Part shown: positions 44,159 through 53,477 of the stretch, piece after piece
How positions within the stretch are numbered: position 1 is the stretch's first letter
How the letters are laid out: the number at the start of each line of letters is the position of its first letter
From: Usnea hakonensis
Lineage: Eukaryota > Ascomycota > Lecanoromycetes > Lecanorales > Parmeliaceae
Length of the DNA stretch: 64,000 nt
Assembly: GCA_013423325.1 (NCBI GenBank)
Contig: BLJB01000118.1
Span: 1-64,000 of the forward strand
Reading direction: 5' to 3'
Program-made: the position numbers and the translations under genes
The notes under the pieces: model-generated
Database searches by the model: none
What the model was told of the DNA's origin: nothing
Seen by the model: the letters and a program-made list of their open reading frames with translations, nothing else

Positions 44159-44618
44159 TCTGATGGTTAGGTTGAATATATTTAAAGAGGACGGCGATTG
44201 ATGGATCTGATGGTATCAAAGAGAATCAATTAAGAAAAACATTTTGGAAGAAGGATTTTTTATTGTAGTATTGAGCATCTGCGTCATTATGCTGTCGGCT
44301 CACACTCCGGCATAGCCATAAGGTACTTTATACTTAGACTAAAGAGATAACCTAGGCCGGCTTCCGAATACACTTGAGGCTTTGTCCCCAGACTTTTGAC
44401 GCCAACCTTCGTAAAGTGGGGCAGATAAGATAGGCTATATCGGGCGGAAAACCGGATACGGCCCCCAGGAGTGGTAGGAGATAGGGTCCCAGTTTTGTGC
44501 AGTACCGTGGACCACGATTAGAAAGGTTTTACGAGAGAGGTAAGGTGAACTTATTCTGTGCTCTATAGAGTACTTTATGTACGAGTCTTGACCGTCGGCC
44601 CTGCTACCCAGAATTCCA
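44159..44618. other. intergenic region
   Basis: OYE promoter and 3' flank of the next minus-strand gene. It contains GTACTTTATGTACG (about 44571). One open frame continues through it, but it is a shadow of the neighbouring exon. Confidence 0.45.
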
Positions 44619-45301
44619 TCAAATCTGAGCACCACCGCACTTGTAGTCTCGATAAACCAAAGCGCACTCCTCTCTCGTCGGCTCGCGCTTATAATATAAA
44701 ATCCAAGGACCAGTCTCGCCACCCGGTGTGCTCGCATTGAGTTGGTTGAGGAACGTGTAGTATCCAAACGCCTATGTGGGTCAGCTATTGTGGACGTCTT
44801 TCTTCACTGTCAGATAAACATGGTTGTCGACTTGCCCCACTCCCATTTCCACTTAAAGCAAAAGCACAGTCATAAGGTCCGTTCGCACTGAATCCAAATC
44901 CCTTCCAAACCACCGAACCATTTGGCGCCAGGAAGGTCCCGCCAGTCAGCATCGCACCTTTCTCATTGTATCGCGGCTGACCGGAGTCTGCACTCTGGCC
45001 GAGTACTGGGACGATCTTCCAATCATTGAGCTCAAATTGCTTCACTTTGAAGTTTGAAGTTGGAGCCAAACACCCCTTGGAATGAACGAATAGACTGAGT
45101 CTTGGAGTTGTGGTAATTGAAGTCATTGGAAATCGGACATCCTGAGAATATTTTGAATAAAAGACTGCCTATTTCAGTGATAGCAATGCACCAACCTTGG
45201 CCGAGAACGTGGGCGATGAACCCAAAGGCCAACGGCTAAGCATGTCAACTGAGTAGAGCGCATTTGGGGAAAGGCGATCATACCAGGACAAGACTTAGCA
45301 T
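44619..45301 (-). CDS. small secreted-type protein with a GC-AG intron
   Basis: Well supported: exon 44836-45141 (102 codons) joined to exon 44619-44771 through a GC-AG intron (donor GCAAGT, branch GCTGAC). The joined protein reads GFSANGPYDCAFALSGNGSG then AFGYYTFLNQL, LYYKREPTREEC and ends YKCGGAQI. No GT donor in the region keeps this frame. Proposed 5' exons, less certain, are 45284-45301 and 45209-45235; they encode MLSLVLPLAFGFIAH, a good signal peptide, in phase 0, but depend on a weak GTTCTC donor. Alternative starts read poorly. The whole model gives 167 aa with paired cysteines and one N-x-S/T site cluster, the profile of a fungal secreted protein or candidate effector. Function unknown. 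Confidence 0.55.
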
Positions 45302-45997
45302 TGCTCTCTTAGAGACTTGAAAATCCTCAAAATATTACTACCTGCTCTTATGTTGGCAATCATAATTCAACGATCAAGGCCAAGTATGTCTTTGTCATGC
45401 TGATTTTTTGAGCAGGAGTACAGAAAGGGTAAGCAGAGAGCTGCAACCTTGAAGTAGATTAAGAACCGTTCACAATTTAGCTAAATGGACTAGACCTGAC
45501 ACTGCATCTAATAAGTTTCGGTCCCAAAGACATTATTGATTGAACCTATGAGATGAAGACAACCGCGATAAATGATGGCGAGCAATATATATCGAGATAA
45601 GTAATCGTACTTTACCCCACTTCACAACCTGGATAAGGTAAGAAAGCGAATCAAGTTAAGTTTCAACCAGTGTATTCAGAAACACCGACGTAAAGGATCT
45701 GATTGGCTCAAAATTTGACGCTAAAGAGTAGATCGTAAGATACTTTACGGGAAGAAAGCCTGGTGATCTCAGTTTAGCATAACCACCTTGAACACATCTG
45801 ACATCCCATCCACAGACACGCTCTCTCTCTCTCTCTCTCTCTCAAGTACTTTGGCCTTCTAGTTTTCTTTCCTACCTGTCAGTAACAATATTGTAGAAGC
45901 CTGCCGTCACCTCGTGCTTCAACCCAAGGGTTCTGGCTTCTAAGTAGAGGTTCTTCCGAAAAGATAGGCAGCACAGCGGCTTGCCTGGAGCTCCTTA
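45302..45997. promoter_or_regulatory. divergent intergenic region with a CT microsatellite
   Basis: About 700 bp upstream of both the secreted-type gene and the BTB gene. It contains a (CT)n run at 45821-45843 and ATTTTGAGC- and GTACTTT-type words. No gene seen. Confidence 0.5.
45821..45843 (+). repeat. (CT)n microsatellite
   Basis: Eleven and a half perfect CT units, about 155 bp upstream of the BTB-gene start codon; it may act as a pyrimidine-rich promoter element. Confidence 0.9.
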
Positions 45998-48937
45998 ATG
46001 AGATTTCCAAGTATGCGGCCCGCTTCAAGAGGAGAGTCAGCAGATGAAGATATTCCTGTCCCCTCACACGCCTTACAAGGCCTTCTTGCCGATCTTAACA
46101 TTACACCTCAATCCACTCGACTGTCTCATGCTCAACTTCCTACTTGGACATTCCCAGCACCTATTTCACCCAGAACCACTCCTTCACCTGGCCCAACAGA
46201 TGGATCCATATTCTCTCCACGCCCACCACCAAGCTATAACACCAATCCCGCCCCAGAATTAGATCTTACCTCTCCACCACAAGTCACCAGTCCTACCCAC
46301 ATCCTCTCTCCTACACCCTCAACAAATCAGCCCTCGTTATTCAATACACCCAATCGATCAATCTTCTCATCAGGCCCTCCGACCTCGTCCCTATCTGCCA
46401 ACACGGCACAAGCGTCCATGAGCTCTCCGATGCCAGTCCATCCTGCCCATCCACTATCAACTCTCACCGTGCCTGCTATCCCGAGCAGGAGATCGGTTCA
46501 TTATCAGACCGAGAACACACCATCAACTATCAAGAGCAGGATTCCAAGGGCGGAGAAGGATGTGGATGATCCTTCCGTCCAAGTCGAGGGTAGTTCATCG
46601 GCCGAAAGAAGAGGGACTAGTACGCCCACGGCATTGACACGACTCTTCGCTGCCCCAGAAGCCAATCCGATTGTCTCGAGACATTCCTCATACATAAGAA
46701 CAGCCAGTGGAACAGCATATACAAGGGCAACTGCCGCGGAGACAGCCCCTCTGCCAAACCACCTGTACAATCGAGGTCTACTAGGTGGTAAACACTCCGA
46801 TATTTCAGTACATGCTTTTGGCACCCGATATGCTCTGCACCGATTGCTACTCGATCGAGCTCCATTTTTTTCATCCGCTCTCTCAGAGCCATGGTTTGAG
46901 AGCTCATCGAAAGAGATAGCCCTCCATCCTGACGACATTGATTCTAACATCACACAAGCTGCATTTGAGCTGGCGCTAAAAAGACTCTATGGCTGCAATG
47001 TTGCTTCGGAAGAGGATAAGGAGGCCGTTGGCCTGTTTGCCACTGGCTGTTGGTTAGAAATGGCTGACTTGGTCGACGCTAGCGTCACGTCGATCCTGCG
47101 TCAGATGTCACCCGCTAGGATAGGCCCTTTGATCAAATTGGTCACGAACAATTATTATGGCAAGAACGGAGATCGAATTCTGGCTACGGCTAAAGCCATG
47201 CTTTGTCGCGAAGGTTGGGAGATGCCACTCAGGTACTGGGATGGAGTCTCTGGTGAGATCGCAAGAGAGATTATTGGCGGTGATGGCTTTTTCGTACCTG
47301 GAGAATGGGAACGATGGGTACTGGCAAAGAGGGTCCTTGACAGAAAGTTGAAACTACGAGCTATTGAAGCTGGTCTTCTGGACTTCAATGGCAAACAGAA
47401 ACATGCACCACCTGACACAATGAGCTTCTCGGCTATCCGTTTCGACACTGTGTATCGCAAAAATTCGGCTTTCGCCAACAGACATATTCCCGAGGCCTAT
47501 GACTCATGGCTTGCACTTTACACCAATCCAGATATCGCCGCTCTGCTGGTCCTTCTCGATGAAGGCATTCATTACGTGCATTTGAGCTTTGAACAATTGC
47601 AGAAGATTCGTAGTCAGCGAGATGTTCTCGGACTGCCGCTCATGCCGGAAAAGGTGATCAACGATGCTTTATGGATGCAGATGGAACTTCGGCAGAGAAT
47701 AGTGAATGCACCTGAGCTCGATGAGGTATTGGGTCTGAGCAGAGAATCCGAGGAGACTCAGGAAGCCAATACACAAGAAGAAGCTAGCGAATCCACTCAT
47801 GTGAAAGGCAACCAGCGCGATACCGAGAATTACAATGATCACGAGGACGACAATGAGATGGAGTCAGGTAGCTGGGATGGCAATGGAAGACCTCGAAAGT
47901 TCTGGATCCCCAATGTCGACTCAACTTCCGTTACGGGTGCAAACCCAGATACTTCACTGTATGCAACGCCAAGCACCAATCGGCCCTACGTCTCGCGACT
48001 TTCAGCCTCCATCGATCCTGTGGATGTGCAATGGGCATCAGACTTCACAGCATCGGCAAACGAGCGCCCAACAACGGCGGATCGGAGTGAAGCCATTACT
48101 CCAATATCCTACACTAACTACCCGCCCTTTCGCTTCGCTGCCGAATTTCCCAATCCTCGCAACCTAAAGGAAAAGAAACGTGTTTACTCTCGTACAGTCT
48201 GGTATGCGGGGAGTCTCTGGAACGTGTACATCCAAAAGGTCGAGACCCCCAAGAATACTCAGCTTGGCGTTTACCTGCATCGCGCCAAAGAAAAGGAAGG
48301 CTCCGAAGATGGCCACCACCGTTATACGAGCAGCGTAGATGAACGCATTGGCCAGGTCGAGATGCTGATGCGTCGCAATCGTAATCACCGTCGCTCAAGA
48401 GGCGAGTCGTTAGATGAGGACGCTAGTAATTCAGGTACCGACCCTGACAGCACTTTGGTTGCGTCCGGGCAAGCCTCGCGAGCGGCAACCATCAGCAATC
48501 TGCTCCGTGGTGGTGGCAGCCGTGATGACTCTTCAGTCACAAAGTCCTCACAGACGCCCAGTCCCCTCAATCTGTCTTTACCCTATAACAGCACTCCACA
48601 CCTAATCGACTCAGACGACAATGACGAAGCCGCCTGCAATAGGGAATCTTGCAACACCAATCACAGTGTCCCGACTCTTCCCACGTATGTGGACGGCCGC
48701 TCAACTATCAAGACGTATTTCAAGATCTACAGCCCAAGCAAGGGCGGCAGGATGTTAAGCGTATACGAGAGCGCCCCCGATTCATTTAACTTCAGTCAGA
48801 GCTGGGGTTGGAAGAGTTCTACGATGGTGTTGGACGATGCGTTGTGTGGGTATGACGGCGGAGTAGATGGCGGGGTGAATGGGAAAGGGGGAAGGGACGG
48901 ACGGCTTAGATTTATGGTTGTGATTGGTACGTTGTGA
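45998..48937 (+). CDS. large BTB/POZ-domain protein
   Basis: Single exon of 979 aa from the ATG at 45998 (Met six codons later also possible). The N-terminal ~240 residues are Ser/Pro/Thr-rich and disordered. The BTB/POZ domain is at about 255-365: GLLGGKHSDISVHAFGTRYALHR, LLLDRAPFFSSAL, FELALKRLYGC and the BACK-like helices after it (ATGCWLEMADLVDASV). A second globular part has WALYTNPDIAAL-like helices. Acidic and Ser-rich linkers (about 600-640 and 805-870) separate a C-terminal region with RTVWYAGSLWNVYIQKV and TYFKIYSPSKGGRML, which looks like a compact beta domain. It resembles fungal germ-cell-less-like BTB proteins. A Cullin-3 adaptor role is inferred from the fold. Confidence 0.87.
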   Translation: MRFPSMRPASRGESADEDIPVPSHALQGLLADLNITPQSTRLSHAQLPTWTFPAPISPRTTPSPGPTDGSIFSPRPPPSYNTNPAPELDLTSPPQVTSPTHILSPTPSTNQPSLFNTPNRSIFSSGPPTSSLSANTAQASMSSPMPVHPAHPLSTLTVPAIPSRRSVHYQTENTPSTIKSRIPRAEKDVDDPSVQVEGSSSAERRGTSTPTALTRLFAAPEANPIVSRHSSYIRTASGTAYTRATAAETAPLPNHLYNRGLLGGKHSDISVHAFGTRYALHRLLLDRAPFFSSALSEPWFESSSKEIALHPDDIDSNITQAAFELALKRLYGCNVASEEDKEAVGLFATGCWLEMADLVDASVTSILRQMSPARIGPLIKLVTNNYYGKNGDRILATAKAMLCREGWEMPLRYWDGVSGEIAREIIGGDGFFVPGEWERWVLAKRVLDRKLKLRAIEAGLLDFNGKQKHAPPDTMSFSAIRFDTVYRKNSAFANRHIPEAYDSWLALYTNPDIAALLVLLDEGIHYVHLSFEQLQKIRSQRDVLGLPLMPEKVINDALWMQMELRQRIVNAPELDEVLGLSRESEETQEANTQEEASESTHVKGNQRDTENYNDHEDDNEMESGSWDGNGRPRKFWIPNVDSTSVTGANPDTSLYATPSTNRPYVSRLSASIDPVDVQWASDFTASANERPTTADRSEAITPISYTNYPPFRFAAEFPNPRNLKEKKRVYSRTVWYAGSLWNVYIQKVETPKNTQLGVYLHRAKEKEGSEDGHHRYTSSVDERIGQVEMLMRRNRNHRRSRGESLDEDASNSGTDPDSTLVASGQASRAATISNLLRGGGSRDDSSVTKSSQTPSPLNLSLPYNSTPHLIDSDDNDEAACNRESCNTNHSVPTLPTYVDGRSTIKTYFKIYSPSKGGRMLSVYESAPDSFNFSQSWGWKSSTMVLDDALCGYDGGVDGGVNGKGGRDGRLRFMVVIGTL

Positions 48938-49598
48938 GAAAATAAGGCGTTCTCCCTGGCTTCTGCTGATTCCTATTAGGCAATGTTTGAATGATGGCAC
49001 GAGTGATGTGGGTAAAGGACATGCACTGGTGGGCATCTTTCTCCCTGGTGCTTCAACAGCCTTTTATGCTTCTGCTGTACTGCTAGCGTAGCGTTAGAGC
49101 GTCTAGATATCTCCTTTCCCGGAATGCAGATGTGCTTGTTTCCCCTCCTACCTCACATGATCAGTCATGAATGTCTCGTTGTATCCTGAGGTGTCATACC
49201 GGTTCGAAGATGGCTCAGGGCATCTTACTCCACGAATGCGCGGGTCTCGTCATTTATGAACGCCTTTGATTAAACATCTGTCTTCCAATGGCAGTAAAAG
49301 CTAACCTGAGGTCCTCCGCCCTTTGCAAGAAATCCACTAGACTCACGAGTGATGATGATTAAGCTGGCTTTTGGAACTGTGTTGGCCTCAAATTTTCGCT
49401 TCATGATTAGATGTATTCGTCACAGCCTGACACCAGAATTGAGCGGTCGACAAACACTGGAATAAAGCCCCTCGGGCCCGTAATCTAGTAGGCTCCAGAA
49501 GAGACTGGGAATATATACATGTACACATCCACACATATCCACACACATACACAAAAGGCCCCCAGTCTAGATCTTATTTCATATCTTCCCCACCAGCG
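48938..49598. other. convergent intergenic region
   Basis: 3' flanks of the BTB and membrane-protein genes. A CA-rich run (about 49520-49555, ACACATCCACACATATCC) is the only repeat. No gene. Confidence 0.45.
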
Positions 49599-50714
49599 TC
49601 ATCGGGCCGGATCCGCCTCCAACTCCCCCGCCGTCTCCCTCCTCGCGATTGGAAACCCATCCTTCTCCTCCTGCCGACTGCTGCTCCCGTCCATTTCAGA
49701 AAGCGGATGGTGGCCCGCCACCTCGCTCGCGAACATTCCCCCACCATGTTCTGGCTTCTTCTGCATCGATTCCGATCCATATCCGGATCCGGGGGCTGGG
49801 TTGCGCGGCTGTTTCTTCTTGCGGGCACGCATCCAGAGGAACAGGCCCGCTGCTAAGAACGCAAGGACGCCGAGGGTGACTCCGACGCCGATGCCCGCTT
49901 TGGCGCCGGTGCTGAGACCCGTGGTTGGGGGGGCGGTGGGGGAGGGTGAGGTTCCTGTTGTTGTTGTTGTTGCGGCTGCGGGGTTTGTCTTTCGGGATTT
50001 TGAGGACGGGTTGGATGCTGAGGTTGTGGTGGGTGTTGAGGGGGATGGGGATGCGGTGGATGTCGCGAGTGAGGTCGACCATGTTGTGGCTGAGCGGTCA
50101 GATCTGCGTTTGAGTCTTATGGTTAGCATATACTGATTGATTAAGCGTTTGTGGTTGATTTGTTTGGGGGGTGGGGGGGCGTGAAGAGGACGTACTGGTC
50201 ATCGACGAGAAAATTTCCGCTATTGGAGCTATTGCCGGTGCCCATGAGCGGCCCGTTTGTCTCATTGAGATTCAGATGACAGTGTTGGTTGGCTATTTGC
50301 ACTGAGTCGAGAGGAACTGCATACGACCCATTTGGAAGGACAGGCGCAGGAGATTGGAAGTCTGGTTCATTACGACGTTCTTCGTCAGTGCTAATAGAAG
50401 AGAGGTTTGGACGTAATTTATCCACAGCATTCCCAGATGACAGCGTTCCAAAAAGAGGCTCTGAGGCAGAAAATCGACTTACTGATGGAAAAGGCGTTGT
50501 CATTGTTGGTCTGGCAGAATAAAGTAAGCACTGGGGCTACGAATGCACTTGTCCAAGCGGCATCGATGGTATCCTGGCTTTGGAAGGCAATGGGTGGCGC
50601 GTTTGGTACATAGGCTGGAAACAGCCATACTGTTGAATCCGCCGAAGCTTTGAGCGCCAGGAGAGAGGAGGTCGCGAGGAAATAGAGCGACTGGCCGGCT
50701 GATGGTGGCAGCAT
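49599..50714 (-). CDS. single-pass membrane protein with Ser/Thr-rich stalk
   Basis: Three exons: 50483-50714, 50196-50361 and 49599-50103, giving 300 aa. Signal peptide about residues 1-25 (SLYFLATSSLLALKASA, cut before DSTVW). The extracellular part is ~100 residues with WLFPAYVPNAPP, two Cys, N-glycosylation sites (NLNET, GNSSNSG), then a Ser/Thr/Pro stalk. One membrane span (GIGVGVTLGVLAFLAAGLFLW) is followed by RARKKK. The cytosolic tail is ~65 residues. This architecture occurs in fungal cell-wall sensors of the Wsc/Mid2 kind and in many uncharacterised surface proteins. There is no WSC cysteine domain. A sensor function is inference. Intron 50362-50482 is long (121 bp). Confidence 0.75.
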
Positions 50715-51541
50715 TAGTAGGGTATGGAGAGTAAGAGGTCGAGGGAGAATGGCGATTTTGGTGGACAGTACTCAGAGATATACCCAATGTCGTTCATGGA
50801 AGCGCAACAGCTTCTACCAATGCTTCTTATAAATGTGAAACCAGCCAAGAGCTATAAGATCCCTGGCAAGTAACCAACTACTTAGTAGTGCAACGCTTGC
50901 CAATTTGATAACGTGCACTGCCCGAAGGATTCTTAGCACGGCATCTGTAATTAAACATGGAAACCATTGAGGATAGTTGTTATTCAGCCAGCGATTGAGT
51001 GAACGATACGCGGTATACACAAGTAAATGAAGTAAAGTCTTGACTCTTGAGATGGGCGCTTCCGCAATTTTGAGTCCAGACTAGACTTGTGACCCGAAAG
51101 CTACCAATTTTAGATAGGAACAAAGGAAGGAACTGCGTACTATGTCTGATATCAGTGAATTGCTTCAGCGAGGCTTTCGTACGGGAAGAGGAGTACTCGA
51201 CCCGTACTTGTGCTATTATTGCCTTCTGGGTGAATGAGAATCTCACAAAGCCGTCTTCCACCAACGGCAATATGTCCACCAGGGGAACCGCTTAAGATCA
51301 ATTTTCTATAGGGTTTGAACATTGCAGGCAAAAAGCTTACCCACAAGCTCAGAATGACCCTGCTTCGCCATGGAGCAGTGGCCATATTTTCTTTATCTTC
51401 ATAGAGACGTTAATGCCTTGGCGCGGCTCAAAATATGCGCGCTCGGCACGACGTAGCCTCGTTGTAGCGAAGTGCCTCGCACTCCCAGTCATTGTTCCTT
51501 ACAACTTTTTGAGACGTTGGTCGAGAAATATTCTAAGAACG
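50715..51541. promoter_or_regulatory. divergent intergenic region
   Basis: Upstream of the membrane-protein gene (minus) and the ULD-PHD gene (plus). The plus-strand frame is open back to 51413, but the Met at 51542 matches the conserved start of the domain. No other gene seen. Confidence 0.45.
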
Positions 51542-53093
51542 ATGCCTCTCGCATTTGGAGTCGGCGACATTATCGCCGTTAGTATCCTGATCAAAAACCT
51601 CATCAAGTGCCTGGACGAGACTCGTGGATCCCGCAGGGAATATCAGGCTATAAAGTTGGAGCTGTGGAGTCTGGACCGTGCGTTATTGGAAGTCGAAGTA
51701 TTGCTTCGAGATTGCAAGCAGTCTCTGGAATTAAACAGCCTCTGGGATACTGCGAACCGCTGCGCAGAGCAGTGCCGGAAATGCATCCTGGACTTCCAAA
51801 AGACGATAGAAAGATATCAAAAAACTCTGCAACAAGGAGGCACGGGGAATGTGTTTCGGGATTTCACTGCGAAGGTCCGGTGGCGTATTTCGCAAAAGGA
51901 TGACTTGGCGAAATTCAGGGCTGAGATCACTGCGCATCGGTCATCGATGAATATACTATTGGCTACAGCTGGCATGTGGGTGGTTTGGAACACTCCGTTG
52001 GTCTGGGATTTCCCAAGCTGATGAGAGCAGTAAGTTGTCGATGCTCAATGACGAGGGCATGCATAAGCGCTTAAAGCACTCTGACCTTGCCCATACGAGC
52101 TCTTCAGCAACACAAGCCTCGCTTCTCGTAGATATTGGAGCCCAATTGGAGGAAGCTAATTCGCTGCTACAAGCACTTGTAGCTTTACAGGCTCGTATCC
52201 CTGCTCAATTAGACCGAAGTTGGATACAAGATCCCGTCGTGCTCTCAGATGCCCTTGGCAGAGTGTTGCATTTCCACCTAGATTTCATTGAGTCATGGGA
52301 GGTAGGTGACTTCGATGCAAGCTTTATCAGGCACTGAGCTGGTTGCCAAGATATTTGAATCCGTTCTCGAACAACGCTTTCGACAGTGTCCAGGACATCG
52401 TAAAATCAAGCAGAAGAGATACGTTTTGCGATCGAATGTCTCCAACAAGGATGTCGACTGCTCGATTGCCTTCAATCGCTGCTTTCTCCCAGGTCGGCTT
52501 TATGACATGAGCATGGTCTTTGATGCGACGAGAGTACAGAACTCCTGCCCAGCTTGTTTACTTGAGACCTGTGAAGCGTCTGACGCACAAGTGAAATGGT
52601 GAGGCAAGTGACGACGACTTTATTTTCGGTGCTTATGATACACAGTAACAGGTGTGATCTTGAGTATCAGAGGATAGTGGAGACCACGGCAGATGTGGCC
52701 CCTAATATGCAAAAGGCCGCAGTACTAGTCCAACGGCCATCTATAAAAAGACATCGAGAAGAGGAATCCGAGAGCGACGACGAGCCGAGCCAATTCCGCC
52801 GGGTTCGTATCAAATGTCGCCAACGGGCAAGAAAGCAGAGAAGCGCAGGGGAAGCAGTAATAGAGGCCTTTGAATCCGGAGAGGAGACGTTGAAATGTGT
52901 CTGCGGGGCGCAGCATGGCCTTACCTCCGCAGCGTCACTGGGAGATTGGCTCGTACCTTGCAATTCCTGCAATGTCTGGCAGCATCGAAGCTGCGTTGGG
53001 TTTGCGAATGGGAAGAAAGGCTTCTACTGTGGTCACTGTCTCCCTCGTGGGTATTCTCAAGAATATCATCAGAGGAGAAAATCTTCAGAATAG
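51542..53093 (+). CDS. fungal helical domain + ubiquitin-like domain + PHD finger fusion
   Basis: Four exons: 51542-51975, 52031-52301, 52351-52598 and 52652-53093, giving 464 aa. N-terminal ~140 residues: MPLAFGVGDIIAVSILIKNL...LWSLDRALLEVE, the helical domain common at the front of fungal STAND-like and ubiquitin-like proteins. A linker and helix (LLQALVALQARIPAQLDRSW, about 195) precede a ubiquitin-like fold (about 220-330) with FHLDFIESWEIFESVLEQRF, split by a 49-bp intron. It ends at CPAC...KWC, a Cys-pair zinc motif. A basic linker (about 345-380, KRHREEESESDDE, RQRARKQR) resembles an NLS. A canonical PHD finger is at 399-447: KCVCG, then PCNSC, WQHRSC and YCGHC, with all C4HC3 ligands present. 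The PHD suggests histone reading in the nucleus; the whole combination is unusual to me. Confidence 0.82.
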
Positions 53094-53477
53094 AGGAGCT
53101 GGGCCCTTCGAAACGGTCAAGAATGTAGGGCGACTAGGTTGCGACTTTTACGACTCTGTTTCATTTTGATGTTGAGACGACGTTCTTTGATGCTTCAGAT
53201 AGTTGGCAATTTGGGTGGGGAACCTTCACTTGTCTCACTCGGCGGCTAATGTTTGGGTCTTGAATGCTTTCCTTCCCTTATCTCATACAATAGGTGATAT
53301 TTCTCTATCTATAAATAGGTAGAAGTGCTTCTTCCTCAACGCTCTCTGGGAGCCGGCATGACAGTAACATAAGCCTTCCTGATAATAACAAGCGCTTGCT
53401 TTTCCATATGCCCGGCAGCCACGCAAAGAACACCAGTACATCCGCGTGAAAAAGACTTTCGGCGTTCTGCCACGAAC
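53094..53477. other. convergent intergenic region
   Basis: 3' flanks of the ULD-PHD and MAM3-like genes. An ATATTTCTCTATCTATAAATAG word near 53295. No gene. Confidence 0.45.

Noticed and set aside
46504..46953. 149-codon minus-strand ORF
   Set aside because: Antisense shadow of the BTB gene.
49519..50136. 205-codon plus-strand ORF
   Set aside because: Antisense to exon 3 of the membrane-protein gene, which has a signal peptide, span and valid splicing.
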